Below, piece by piece: positions 52,453 through 62,311 of a DNA stretch of 64,000 bases (position 1 is its first letter; the number at the start of each line of letters is the position of its first letter). The translations under genes and the position numbers were made by a program. The notes below the pieces were generated by a model. That model was not told the DNA's origin. It made no database searches and worked only from the letters and a program-made list of their open reading frames with translations. Source of the stretch: Caballeronia glebae (GTDB taxonomy: Bacteria > Pseudomonadota > Gammaproteobacteria > Burkholderiales > Burkholderiaceae); the NCBI RefSeq assembly GCF_001545035.1, contig NZ_FCOJ02000031.1, forward strand, positions 23,925 through 87,924, written 5' to 3'.

Positions 52453-53550
52453 TTGAGATTTCCATAAAAGATGACAACCGATTCGATGCTGGTGCGTTGT
52501 ATCTCTGAGGGATTGATTGGAGATGCATGCCATGGCAAAGAAGCCGATGGACGAGGCAACCAAGAAGCGCTTGCGGGCCGCCCGCATGCTTAAGGCGGGC
52601 AAAGGTCCGGCAGAGGTAGCACTTGCCGTAGGGGTAGCCCGACAGACGGTGTACACATGGAAGCGATTGCTCGATGAAGGCGGAATCGATGCGTTGCGCG
52701 CGGTACCGGGTCGAGGTCGTCCGGCTCGGCTCGATGCGTAGCAATTGGCGCAGCTGCGGCAGGCGTTGTTACACAACCCCACCGAACACGGCTTTGGCAC
52801 GGAGCTATGGACGCTCAAGCGCGTCGGTATGCTCATCAAGCGCATGTATGGCGTCGAGTTCGGACAAACGCAAATCTGGCGCATTCTTGGGACGCTCGGT
52901 TTTAGCGCACAGAAGCCTGAGCGGCGCGCAATCGAGCGTAACGAAGAAGCTGTGCGCCACTGGAAGCAGAACACCTGGCCCGCGCTTAAAAAAAAGCCAA
53001 GCGCGAAGGCCGACTGATCGTCTTTACCGACGAGACCGGCATCAGCGAGCGGCCGACGCGAGTGCGTACTTGGGCGCCGAAGGGGCAAACGCCGGTTATC
53101 CAGTTTCATTTCAACTGGAAGCATGTGTCCGCGATTGCGGGCCTCAGTCGCACGAACTATCTGTTTCGGTTGTACGAAGGCAGCGTAAAGAAGGAACAGG
53201 TGGTCGAGTTTCTCAAGGCGCTCAAAGCCCATCTGAGGCAGCCGCTGTTGATCATCTGGGACGGTGCCAGGCCCCACCACGCGGCAATTGTCCGGCAATA
53301 CCTGGACTCTCTCGAGGGCCATATTCAGATCACCTTTCTGCCGCCGTACTGTCCAGAACTCAATCCCGTCGAGTATCTGTGGGCATGGCTCAAACGTCAC
53401 GCCATTGCGAATTTCTGCCCCGACAACCTCGACGAGTTGCAGACCGTCGCCCGCAACAAGCTGAAAAGCGCGCAGCACCGACCTTCGATCGTTGCCGCGT
53501 GCTGGATTCAGGCAACCCTGTGGTGACCTAAAGAATTATGGAAAGGTCAA
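52453..53550 (+). mobile_element. IS630-family insertion sequence
   Basis: The transposase lies between imperfect inverted ends: TTGAGATTTCCATAA at 52453 and the complement of TTGACCTTTCCATAA ending at 53550, each flanked by TA (52451-52452 and 53551-53552). A TA target duplication is the signature of IS630/Tc1-type elements. Total 1098 bp. Confidence 0.8.
52532..53526 (+). pseudogene. IS630-family transposase with slip site and amber stop
   Basis: The N-terminal HTH part starts MAKKPMDEATKKRLRAARML and contains VALAVGVARQTVYTWKRLL. A TAG at 52739 interrupts it in frame; reading continues QLAQLRQALLHNPTEHGFG. At 52988-52995 eight A end frame 0, arranged as A AAA AAG, the canonical -1 slippery heptamer; the -1 frame continues KREGRLIVFTDETGISERPT. 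The DDE residues are in FTDETG, IIWDGARPHH and LNPVEYLWAWLK. Programmed -1 frameshifting probably makes the full protein in active copies, while the amber codon inactivates this one. Confidence 0.85.
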
Positions 53551-53913
53551 TAAACCGGCATCCGAGGTCAATCTGATGAGCGTCCAAACCGTCGGTGCGG
53601 TCTTCTTCACGCCCGCGCGAAGACGAAGCCTTAGTAGGTTGGCGAGATAGTTCATCGATCGCGCCGCACCGTCGCGGAAGGAGATCAAACCAGCTGACGA
53701 GGTTCAACCGAGCGCTGACGCCACGCGGGGTAGCATTGGCTGCGACAACCGCGAATGCGCGCGGGGAAGGCTATTACCGTGAAGCGTCGTCACTGTGATA
53801 GGTACGCCCACGATGGTGGATTCGCCGCCGGGGACGTACAGTAGGACCCGGACGACCAAATTCCACGCAGGTTTAAGGAAAGGCAAGACACTCGAAAGGG
53901 CCGCTGTCTCTAA
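53551..53913. other. gap without a supported gene
   Basis: Short overlapping frames only. The sequence right of the IS630 TA has no recognised homology. Confidence 0.4.
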
Positions 53914-54081
53914 TCATCTCCGACGGCTAAAGCCGAGTTTGTCGCGCAATCTGTCGATCACATGATTCTCCCTAAGCCAGAGGATCTCCTCCCTTCGCGC
54001 AACGCTTTGTCGATACCAATAGAATGAGACGACAAATATCATCGCCATACCGGTCAGAATTGCGTAGATCGCGTATGTCAT
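53914..54081 (-). CDS. small membrane protein (55 aa)
   Basis: Too short for the usual gene callers. MTYAIYAILTGMAMIFVVSF gives one membrane helix, followed by a charged amphipathic helix (RREEILWLRENHVIDRLRDK) and a basic end. A single-pass inner-membrane protein with a cytoplasmic tail; resembles small proteins such as the CcoS/YccA-sized peptides but no family is assigned. AGGGATCC lies upstream of the ATG. Confidence 0.5.
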   Translation of the reverse strand: MTYAIYAILTGMAMIFVVSFYWYRQSVARREEILWLRENHVIDRLRDKLGFSRRR

Positions 54082-54300
54082 TATGGATCCCTTGTGTTGC
54101 CCTGTTCGTCACAAAGGGATGAATAGGGAATAAAGTCGGGCCCGGTATCGATCACCCCGAGTCGTGGAGCAGTGTTAATACAAACGAAACATCCTGCTAT
54201 GCGATAGCCATTCGTGGCCGTCTGTCGAACGCATCGGCGTCGTCCGCGCACCGCATCCGGGCGGATCCGATGGGGGACGAAAACCGGGTAAAGCAGTATG

Positions 54301-54573
54301 TCAAAGTTCGGTTGCCTGAACCTTGCCATCTAGGATGTCTTTGCCGTATTGCATTGCGAGGTCGATGGCGTCCGTATCGTTATCGGGGTTTGTCCCAGCG
54401 AACACCGTTCCGTAACGCCGTGGTTTCACATCGTTAGGTGGGGTACTGTCGATTCGCACAACTGACGAGAACTTCCTTAGACCGTTGGCATACGGGTCGC
54501 GATGCAGCGGGAATTCCTGGTGAGAGTACGCACGGAGCTCGTGCCCTCTGTATTCGATTGTGGGAATGGTCAT
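54301..54573 (-). CDS. hypothetical protein (90 aa)
   Basis: MTIPTIEYRGHELRAYSHQE opens a mixed alpha/beta small protein with two likely strands (SSVVRIDSTPP, RRYGTVFAGTNPD) and a helix (AIDLAMQYGKDILDG). Good ribosome binding site (AAAGGAGCG, 7 bp before the ATG). Short proteins with this pattern are common in Burkholderia; function unknown. Confidence 0.65.
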   Translation of the reverse strand: MTIPTIEYRGHELRAYSHQEFPLHRDPYANGLRKFSSVVRIDSTPPNDVKPRRYGTVFAGTNPDNDTDAIDLAMQYGKDILDGKVQATEL

Positions 54574-55902
54574 GATGGCGCGCTCCTTTTGTGGTGCTGA
54601 CCGTCATTGACTACGTCTATGCGGATCGCGAAAAATGGGCGGCCAGAGGTACATCTCGCTTACTTCACAATGCGCTTAATGCCGTAGCAAAGCAAACTAA
54701 ATCGCGATTAAATATAAAACAACCCGGCGTCGTGCCGACCTCCTCCTCAGGCGGTGGGCCGCCGCCCATTCACCGGCTCGTACAGGATGTCTATATCGAT
54801 TACGCGATGTCAGACGCCGGGATGGGCTGGATCGGGACATCGGTTGAATGGCAGACGGTTTCCGGCATCATCCCCTGTGTCCGCAACATCGCGCAGGGTT
54901 GCAGGTTGCAGATTGCACGGTGGTAACGGCAGTGTCCGAGCCGAAACGTGCAGTCTGACGAAGGTTGGCTGCATTTTCCGTCCACATGGCGTTGTACTGG
55001 TTACGCAACTCCTCGCCCGTACCTGTGCGCGCTGCCATGAACGATGAATCGATCTCACAGACGTGCGCGGAATACGGCAGCGTGTGCTCCGCAAACCGCT
55101 GCGCAAGGCGACCGCACCGGCGAGGCGGTAATCCTGATTTCGACGATGACAGAAGCGTGGCTCGACGCTGGAAGAAGGACAAAACGTGGCACTCGACTAC
55201 ATCGCCGGCACGCCGAGGCGCGTTCACGAAGTCAGTCCGTGGGTCACGACATTCACACCAGGGCGTCCTTAATCATCGGCGCAAGAGTGCCGCCCCACGA
55301 TAGGATGCCGTTGTGACGCTCGGTAGCCCAAGCGGTACGCGAGCGGCGAGGGGCGCGGTTGACGCAAAGCTATGTGGTCATCGAACAAATTGTATCGCAC
55401 CGGTCCGATCTCGCTATCTGGTCGCGTCGCAGGCAAACAGTTCGAGCAAAACTAGGCAGCTTGTCCGTAATAGCGGGAAGGACCAAATCCTTGAGAGATC
55501 GTCGACTTTGGCCGCTCAAAACGGTGCAAACCATTCCGTTTGGAGCCGGCTGTCGATGTGGCTTAACTTGCCTGTCCACTCCATCGGGACCCCCTGCGGT
55601 ACCGGGACGATTTTGAGGCGAACCTCCAAAACTGAGTTGCGTTTGGACGCTCTCGCGGGAAACTCGTACAGCAGCTACGGAGGCGAGAGGACACCGCGTC
55701 CGGCTTCGGACGACGACCTTCTACCACTTTGACCGTATTCATCGACCATCCTTCGTTAGGCCCGGGTGCGGTTTGCGTCGAGGCGGCTGTGAACGGCGGT
55801 TGAAAACCGACAATAAGCGGCGGCGTCTTAGTGCGGCGGCGCCACACGCGAGGATGAAGACAGACATCAGGGAAGCGTTCAACCCACGCTGAACGGGACG
55901 TT
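54574..55902. other. 1.3-kb stretch without a supported gene
   Basis: Frames on both strands are shadow-like and overlap. One minus-strand segment near 54960-55060 (TGTGEELRNQYNAMWTENAA) looks protein-like, perhaps gene debris. No RNA or repeat is recognised. Confidence 0.4.
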
Positions 55903-55958
55903 GATTCAGGGCACGGCGTCAGGGAGTCCGTAGGGCGACCGGAGACGTGCCCTGAATC
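55903..55958. repeat. 13-bp perfect inverted repeat
   Basis: GATTCAGGGCACG (55903-55915) and its complement (55946-55958) with a 30-bp spacer. It lies upstream of the IS21-type element and may mark its left end region or a hairpin. Confidence 0.75.
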
Positions 55959-56007
55959 GGGGCGGGCCGTCCGCATGATAGAAAGGCGTTTGCCAAAGAA
56001 GAACAAC

Positions 56008-56055
56008 AGGCGCAGCGCCGGCCTCAACCGCCAAGTCCAGTCCAGCGCTGCGCCT
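56008..56055. repeat. 11-bp perfect inverted repeat
   Basis: AGGCGCAGCGC (56008-56018) and its complement (56045-56055), 26 bp apart, between the previous repeat and the IS21 genes. Confidence 0.75.
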
Positions 56056-56094
56056 CCACAGGTATCCATATGACGGCCCTGTCGGCCGGCCGGA

Positions 56095-56146
56095 GAGCCG
56101 TGTGAGCCGTGTGAGCCGTGTGAGCCGTGTGAGCCGTGTGAGCCGT
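56095..56146. repeat. 9-bp tandem repeat (GAGCCGTGT, about 5.8 copies)
   Basis: Perfect head-to-tail copies from 56095, just upstream of the IS21-element genes. The unit keeps a reading frame (Ser-Arg-Val repeats on the plus strand) but no gene uses it. Copy number is likely variable. Confidence 0.9.
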
Positions 56147-56222
56147 CAGTATCGCATTGCTCATGCGGCCCGTCGACTTGGTTCGACTCCTCCTCATCTT
56201 TGGCGTTCTGGAGGAGCCGCCA

Positions 56223-56666
56223 ATGCAGCCGCCCACGGGCCGCCTGTACGTGTGCGCCCGTTGCCGGGCGCAGGTCATCGTCTGCCGCCGTTGTGATAGC
56301 GGCCAGACTTACTGCGATCGCGACTGCGCGCAGGCCTCACGCCGAGCCAGCCTGCGAGAGGCTGGTCGCCGTTACCAGCGCAGCTGGCGCGGTCGTATGG
56401 CGCATGCCGCCAGGATGCGCCGCTATCGCCAGCGGCGCGAGAAAGTGACGCATCACCCTTCCGCCAAGTCCACCGCTGATGCTCTACTGATCGCGACTCC
56501 GACGACATCGGCCAGCGAGACGACTGCCACGATGGCAACCACGCCATCGCACGGGCACTGCCGCTTCTGTTACTGCGCATGTGAGTTTGTGCGTCATGGG
56601 CCATTACGCCGTCGGGTCTTCTATGAGGTTCGTACTGCTACCGAACGAAAAGGAACCGACCCATGA
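56223..56666 (+). CDS. IS21-element accessory zinc-binding protein
   Basis: 147 residues from the ATG with GGAGG upstream. Cys clusters YVCARCRAQVIVCRRCDSGQ and TYCDRDCAQ make a zinc-binding head, followed by a strongly basic region (RRYQRSWRGRMAHAARMRRY) suited to nucleic-acid binding, and a second Cys group (CRFCYCACEF). The stop overlaps the istA start by 4 bp. It probably helps transposition or targeting; classical IS21 elements lack it. Confidence 0.65.
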   Translation: MQPPTGRLYVCARCRAQVIVCRRCDSGQTYCDRDCAQASRRASLREAGRRYQRSWRGRMAHAARMRRYRQRREKVTHHPSAKSTADALLIATPTTSASETTATMATTPSHGHCRFCYCACEFVRHGPLRRRVFYEVRTATERKGTDP

Positions 56667-57352
56667 CCATCAAGACTGAAGTTGAGGCGCAGATCCTGCG
56701 CTATTACCACGTCGAGAAGTGGCGTTGCGGCACCATCGCGCGCCAGTTGCATGTGCATCGCGGCACCGTGCAGCGTGTGCTGGCCCAGGCGTGCCTGCCG
56801 CGGATGGGCGGTCTGCAGCGGCCCTCGCGGATTGATCCGTACCTGCCGTTCATCCATGAGACGCTCAAGAAGTTTCCCTCACTCACAGCCAGCCGTCTGT
56901 ACGCGATGGTGACCGAGCGTGGTTACCGGGGCAACATTCACCATTTCCGTCACCTGGTGGCGCTCCATCGCCCACGCCCGACTCCTGAGGCCTATCTGCG
57001 GTTGCGCACCATGCCGGGAGAAGTGGGTGAGGTCGACTGGGCCGCATTCGGCCACCTGCAGATCGGTCGCGCGCGCCGGCCGCTGATGGCCTTCGTGATG
57101 GTGCTTTCGTGGTCACGGCAGATCTGGCTGCGTTTCTTCCTCAATGCCCGTATGGACAGCTTCCTGGCAGGCCACGTGGGTGCCTTCGAAGCATGGTCCG
57201 GCGTGCCGAGGGTCCTGAAGTACGACAATCTGCGCAGCGCCGTGCTTGAGCGCCAGGGCGATGCGATCCGCTTCAATCCAGCGCTGCTCGCGTTTGCCAG
57301 CCATTACCGGTTCGAACCCAGGCCGGTGGCCGTCGCGAGAGGAAACGAAAAG
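56663..57352 (+). pseudogene. istA: istA-type transposase, 5' part
   Basis: First 230 residues: HTH (ILRYYHVEKWRCGTIARQLH), then the catalytic core with Asp in GEVGEVDWAAFG and in PRVLKYDNLRSAV. Reading stops being IstA exactly after VARGNEK, where the recombinase element begins. The rest of the protein, starting GRVERAIRFARESFF, is found at 60742. Together the parts make 502 residues, normal for IstA. Confidence 0.85.
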
Positions 57353-57376
57353 GAGTTCGTCGCATATTGCACCTCA

Positions 57377-59454
57377 TCAGTCATGATAGGGGGTATTTAC
57401 GTCTGCAGCCGCTTTGCGTCGAGCTTTGTTCTTGTGCGCGAACCTTCTGGGAGCGTCGACGCCAGGGCGCTCGTAGAGGTACTGGCCGTTATCGTTATAT
57501 TGGAATGCCTTGAGCAGCCCCGCCCGTCGCCAGTCGGCAATGGTGGCGGTGCATTCCTTGAGATACTTCGCTATCTCCGTGGCGCTCAACAGTCCGCGAG
57601 CACGCAGGCGCTCATATTGGGTCTTTAACCCGTAATCAATACGGATCCGGCGTACCATCAGCCTCCTGAACGGCAAGCCCTCGCCGGAGCGCATACCACT
57701 CGCGTTGAGTAATTCTGCTGTTTCGTGGTCAGTGTGTCCTTCCAGCAAACGATCGATTTCGGCAACGACCGCTGCCGGGGTTTGTCTCAACTGCCATGAC
57801 GGTTTGGGCGATGACAGATGCAGTTCACGGGTTGCGCCACCCTTGAAGCGCACCTGTGCGATGATCTCGGTGTCCTTAAGCAGCGTCACGTCGGCGATCA
57901 GCAAACGGGCCATACGCTTTTTCTCACGGTCGGGTGTCTGGGGATCGTTCCACAGGCGCGGGAAGTCCTGTGCGAGCGCCATGATGCTCTCGCGCTGCTT
58001 TTGATTGAGCTGGACGCTCCCGGTCTCGCATTGCTTCTCATAGCGCTCCTGGGCAGCAGCAAGCGCTCGCAGTGCCTGGTTCCACTCGGCTTCCAGCGAA
58101 TCGGCTACGAGACGGTTGTCGGGATCGACACGCATGTAACGACGACGGGCGAGCTCGACCTCATAACTTGCCCGCTCGATCTCTTGCCTTCGCAACCGGT
58201 CGAACTCTCCTGATCGATCCTCGAGCTCCTTCTGCACCGCGAGCGCGACCTGAAGCGTCACGGGTGTAACGGTTTCCACCAGAAGCCTGCCGATTACATG
58301 ATCGAGTTCAGCACCGTTGATTTGCTGGCATGGTCGCCCTATAGCTTCGTTGATGCTGCGGCTTTGGCACATGTAGTCAGGCACGCGCTGCGTGTCGTGG
58401 ACATGGTAACGGATCGTCATCCGGTCACCGCAACGCCCGCATATAGCAAGTCCCTGCAGCAGCGCCGGCCCTTCGCAGGAGCACCGAGGTCCCGCTCACA
58501 GCCGTGGGCCTGGGCATTATCGTGCAGGATCTGCACGTGCTGCTCGAACTGTTCCCACGTGATGTAACCTTGGTGCGCGTCACGAATGAGGGCGGTCCAT
58601 TCGTCCACGGGTAATGTCTGCGATACCTGATGGCCATCCGGCAGCTTGCGCGTGCGTGTACGTCCAAAGCAGAATGCTCCCGTGTAGCGGGGATGGTGAA
58701 GGATCCACAGCGCACGCGAGTGATCGAGCTCGTCCCACTGGACGTCGCCTTTGTGTGGGCCCCGATAGATCCGGCGCGGAAACTTCAGCCCCGCTCCACG
58801 AAAGGCCTTTACGGTAGCCATGGCAGACGCGGTGCGACGAAACGTGAGGAAGAACTCGCGTATACTTTCCTGAATGCGCTGATCGGGATCCAGACTTACG
58901 CGCCCTTCGCCATCGTAGACAAAGCCGATGGGCAAACGTATTTCAAGCTCACCACGTCGAGCCTTGTTAAGGATACCTCCACGTAACCTTGCCCGCAGAA
59001 CATGCAACTCCGCTTCGCTCATCGTTCCCTTCAAGCCCAGAACGAGGCGGTCGTTAAAGTGCGCAGGATCATATACGCCATCTCCGTCGAGCAGAAGGGT
59101 ATCCGTCAACGCACAGATTTCCAGCAGCCGGTGCGAGTCCGACGAGTTGCGTGCCAGGCGCGAAACCTCCAGACCCATCACGATTCCAGCCTTGCCCATG
59201 CTTACCTCGGTGACCAGCCGCTGGAAGCCCTCGCGATCGACTGCACAAGCGCCGGATTGCCCGAGATCGGAATCGATCACGAACACCTGGTCAATTCTCC
59301 ACCCGAGGGAGACGGCACGCTCGCGCAGCGCATACTGACGCTGGGTACTTTCTGTGTTTTCGAACACCTGCCGCAGGGTCGACTGCCGTACATACAGGTA
59401 GGCGTTTCTCGAGAGATGCCTGGCTTGTATCTTTTCAGGTGTAATGGCAGTCAT
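57377..59454 (-). pseudogene. large serine recombinase, frameshifted
   Basis: Starts at MTAITPEKIQARHLSRNAYL. Nucleophile Ser in YVRQSTLRQVF; resolvase core IVMGLEVSRLARNSSD and GLKGTMSEAELHVLRARLRG. The recombinase domain holds YTGAFCFGRTRTRK. A one-base loss near 58478 changes frame just before the zinc ribbon, whose sequence survives in the other frame (LLQGLAICGRCGDRMTIRYH) and continues through a long coiled coil (LEDRSGEFDRLRRQEIERAS) to the C-terminal HTH-like end. Restored length is about 690 residues. The break makes this copy inactive unless it is a sequencing error. Confidence 0.85.
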
Positions 59455-59621
59455 GCCGTCTCCTCCAGTGCGTTCGCGAGCACCATCGATGTCAGGATAT
59501 CGATCAGGTCCTGCCGAATGCCCGCGCTCGGACCCGTATCGTGAGTTGTGGCGCGTGCAGTCGGTGTGCATGGGGCGATCTCACGCATGCCTGCCATCCA
59601 AGCCGCCATGCCCTTGAGCAT
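59451..59621 (-). CDS. small protein coupled to the serine recombinase
   Basis: About 56 residues from MLKGMAAWMAGMREIAPCTP (a longer frame reaches 59684). The conserved-looking end DLIDILTSMVLANALEETA overlaps the recombinase ATG by 4 bp. No family is recognised; it probably is a recombinase cofactor or a leader for coupled translation. Confidence 0.5.
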   Translation of the reverse strand: MLKGMAAWMAGMREIAPCTPTARATTHDTGPSAGIRQDLIDILTSMVLANALEETA

Positions 59622-59739
59622 CAGGAGCGTGCGTCCGCGCCCCGACGGGCAGCATCCGCGTTTCTCGACCCTATCGATGCGCAAGGCTTCTTAGCCTTCG
59701 ACCAGCGCATCCGAGTCTGAAGTTATGCGCGCCGGGAAA

Positions 59740-60210
59740 TCACTGGCGTTTTTTTTTCGGCTCTCGACGCAGCGCGCGCTCCACGGTGCGCCGGTGCACA
59801 TTCAAACCGAACTTCGCTGCTATGCGGTCGAGCAACTCCTTCGTGCTCAGGCCGTCCTCTGCGGCGCGCGCCTCTTCGATGAAGTGCAGTACCTCCGCAG
59901 TGAGCTTGTGGGCACCACGAGGCCCACGCTTATCCGGAAGAAGCCCCGCCAACCCCTCACGATCAAAGTCGGCTTGCACCTTGTAGAAAGTCGGCCGCGA
60001 GATGCCAAATCGTGCGGCCACCTCGGCGATGGTTTGCCCCTCCGTACGCACGCGGCGAAGCATTTCGTAGCGTACCTGCACCAGATCCCGGGCATCGAAG
60101 AAGTCATCGGCAATGAACGCGTCATCGCGAACGTCCTGCGCGTGTGGATTCAGGGTGCCGCTCTCCTGGAGGGCAGCCAGTTTCGGGTCGGGTTTTCGTG
60201 CTCGGCTCAT
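59740..60210 (-). CDS. HTH DNA-binding protein of the recombinase element
   Basis: 156 residues. A central helix-turn-helix of transposase N-terminal type: IAEVAARFGISRPTFYKVQA, then DREGLAGLLPDKRGPRGAHK and a second helical domain (LSTKELLDRIAAKFGLNVHR). Ends in a Lys/Arg-rich tail. It resembles the DNA-binding half of IS481/IS630 transposases without a catalytic part, so it is likely a regulator or accessory of the recombinase. An AT-rich promoter stretch lies just upstream. Confidence 0.7.
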   Translation of the reverse strand: MSRARKPDPKLAALQESGTLNPHAQDVRDDAFIADDFFDARDLVQVRYEMLRRVRTEGQTIAEVAARFGISRPTFYKVQADFDREGLAGLLPDKRGPRGAHKLTAEVLHFIEEARAAEDGLSTKELLDRIAAKFGLNVHRRTVERALRREPKKKRQ

Positions 60211-60394
60211 GTAATATAAATTATGCCCAATTTAATAAAATATCAAGATCAGTTTTGACCTCTTCACGTTGATCTTGAACCATGAAGGTCGCGGCTTTAT
60301 AGCTGCTTTTTCGCTTCGGGAACGAGTTCTCGCTGGAAGTAAAACTTCGTCCCTCTGTAGTGGTATGGGTTTATTTAAGTTTACATATGCGGCG

Positions 60395-60685
60395 TCATTT
60401 CCTTGACGTCTTGCGTCTGCCCGATTTGCTACCGGCTGTATCGCTTGCCTCCCGGTGTCGGGCGATGAGCCCGACCAGATGCAATAGATCCTCGACCCGG
60501 AATGCGGATCGCCCCGCGGAGAGGACCTCGAATGCAATGGGCGGCGCGGCGCTTGTCCACGAAGCTGGGAGACGTCGCAGCCTGCCTGAATCATCGTGGA
60601 AGTAAACGCGCTCTTCGCCCCAGGTACTGCGACGCTCCAGCAGCACGAACTCCTGTCCGAGCAGAGGATGGAAAGGGTGGGTCAC
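60395..60685 (-). CDS. DUF5372-family protein
   Basis: About 96 residues if started at the GTG at 60685 (VTHPFHPLLGQEFVLLERRS); the true start may be a few codons further upstream. Core strands GEERVYFHDDSGRLRRLPAS and FEVLSAGRSAFRVEDLLHLV; basic tail GSKSGRRKTSRK. The family regularly travels with serine recombinases and HTH genes in Burkholderiales mobile elements; no biochemical role is known. Confidence 0.65.
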   Translation of the reverse strand: MTHPFHPLLGQEFVLLERRSTWGEERVYFHDDSGRLRRLPASWTSAAPPIAFEVLSAGRSAFRVEDLLHLVGLIARHREASDTAGSKSGRRKTSRK

Positions 60686-60741
60686 CCGGACAAGCTGTAT
60701 GCCACCGAGTGAATTACGTGCAGTTGACGGTCTATGGGAAG

Positions 60742-61560
60742 GGTCGCGTCGAAAGAGCAATTCGTTTCGCACGCGAGAGCTTCTTCGCCGCGCGCAAGTA
60801 CGCCGATCTCGATGATCTGAACGCGCAGGCCGCACAATGGTGCGCGGGCGTTGCAGCCGATCGTCCATGCCGGGAGGATCCGGCCATCACCGTGCGCGAG
60901 GCCTTCGAGCGCGAGAAGCCGAGCCTGCTTGCATTGCCGGACAACGCGTACCCGTGCGAACTGCAGCTTCCCGTGACGGCCGGCAAGACGCCTTATGTGC
61001 GCTTCGACCTGAACGACTACTCGATACCGCACACGCATGTGCGACGAACGCTCACGGTTCGTGCCGACCAGCATCAGGTGCGCATCCTCGATGGCGCCGC
61101 TGTCGTCGCCGAGCATGCTCGCAGTTACGACCGCGGCGCGCAGATCGAGATCGCGACGCACATCGATGCGCTGGTGGAGCACAAACGTGAGGCCCGCCAC
61201 CACCGCGGCCTGGACCATCTCGCGCACGCCGCGCCGGCTGCCCGGACACTGATGCTGCGCGCGGCCGAACGCGGCAGCAATCTTGGCAACATTACCGCGC
61301 AGCTGCTGCGATTGCTCGACCGGTATGGCGCCGCCGAACTGCAGGCGGCGATCGAGGAAACCCTCGCGAGCGGCGCCGCGCCGCACCAGAACCCGGTGCG
61401 CCTGGCACTGGAGCGTCGGCGGGCTGCCCGGGGAGCCCCTCCGCCCATCGCCATCAAGCTGCCGGAACACGTGCGCGACAAGGACAAGCGCGTGACGCCA
61501 CACCGGCTCGACATTTACGACCAGCTCACAGCGGAGGCCGATGATGACAAACAGGACTGA
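60742..61560 (+). pseudogene. istA: istA-type transposase, 3' part
   Basis: Continues from the 5' part with GRVERAIRFARESFFAARKY, then the beta domain (YVRFDLNDYSIPHTHVRRTL) and the basic helical tail. It has no start codon of its own. Its end overlaps the istB start by 20 bp. Confidence 0.85.
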
Positions 61561-62311
61561 GCAGTTGCACGAGCGCGCCAATGCCCTGCGGACGTATGGA
61601 TTGCTGGCGCACTGGAGCGAGATCGCCGACGCGTCATGGATCGAGCCGTTGCTGCAGTGGGAAGAGCAGGAACGCGCACGCCGTTCGCTTGAGCGGCGTA
61701 TCCGCGACGCCCGCCTGGGCAACTTCAAGCCGCTTGCAGACTTCGACTGGGCATGGCCAAAACGGATTGACCGCGGCGCGCTCGAGGAACTGATGGCGCT
61801 CGAGTTCGTCAGGGAGAAGTCCAACGTCGTGCTGATCGGGCCGAACGGCGTGGGTAAATCGACACTCGCACTGAACCTCGCGTACCAGTCGCTCATCCAC
61901 GGCTACACGGCGCTCTTTACCACGGCTGGCCAGATGCTCGGCGAGCTGGCCGCGCTCGACAGTGACTCGGCGCTGCGCCGGCGCCTGCATCGCTACGCTT
62001 CGCCCGAAGTGCTCCTGATTGACGAGGTAGGCTACCTGTCGTACTCGAACCGCCATGCCGATCTGCTGTTCGAGCTGGTGAGCCGCAGGTACGGCGCCGC
62101 GAGCACGGTGGTTACAACGAACAAACCGTTCGCTGCATGGTCGGAGGTGTTCCCGAACGCGGCCTGCGTCGTGTCACTGGTCGATCGCCTCGTGCATCGC
62201 GCCGAAGTCATCGCCATCGAGGGCGAGTCGTATCGCGTCAAGGAAGCGCGCGAGCGGGCCGAGCAGCGCGCCAGGAGGCGCAACACTGCACGCCCGGAGA
62301 AGAAGCCGTGA
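61541..62311 (+). CDS. istB: IstB-type ATPase, IS21 helper
   Basis: 256 residues. AAA+ motifs: Walker A GPNGVGKSTLALNLAY, Walker B VLLIDEVGYLSYSNRH, sensor VVTTNKPFAAWSEVF. Helix-rich N-terminus with the IstB-type LRTYGLLAHWSEIA. It assembles on DNA to select targets for IstA. Intact here, but without an intact istA the element cannot move by itself. The stop overlaps the next small ORF. Confidence 0.9.
   Translation: MMTNRTEQLHERANALRTYGLLAHWSEIADASWIEPLLQWEEQERARRSLERRIRDARLGNFKPLADFDWAWPKRIDRGALEELMALEFVREKSNVVLIGPNGVGKSTLALNLAYQSLIHGYTALFTTAGQMLGELAALDSDSALRRRLHRYASPEVLLIDEVGYLSYSNRHADLLFELVSRRYGAASTVVTTNKPFAAWSEVFPNAACVVSLVDRLVHRAEVIAIEGESYRVKEARERAEQRARRRNTARPEKKP

Larger units (their letters stand above)
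57350..60742 (-). mobile_element. serine-recombinase element inserted in istA
   Basis: About 3.39 kb, flanked by AAGG on each side (57350-57353 and 60739-60742); deleting one copy with the insert restores the istA frame exactly (Glu-Lys-Gly-Arg-Val). It carries, all on the minus strand, a DUF5372 gene, an HTH gene, a small ORF and a large serine recombinase. It is an insertion into a conserved transposase codon stretch. Confidence 0.8.

Noticed and set aside
60682..61896. 404-residue minus-strand frame across istA/istB
   Set aside because: It is the reverse of two well-supported IS21 genes and has no start or family support.
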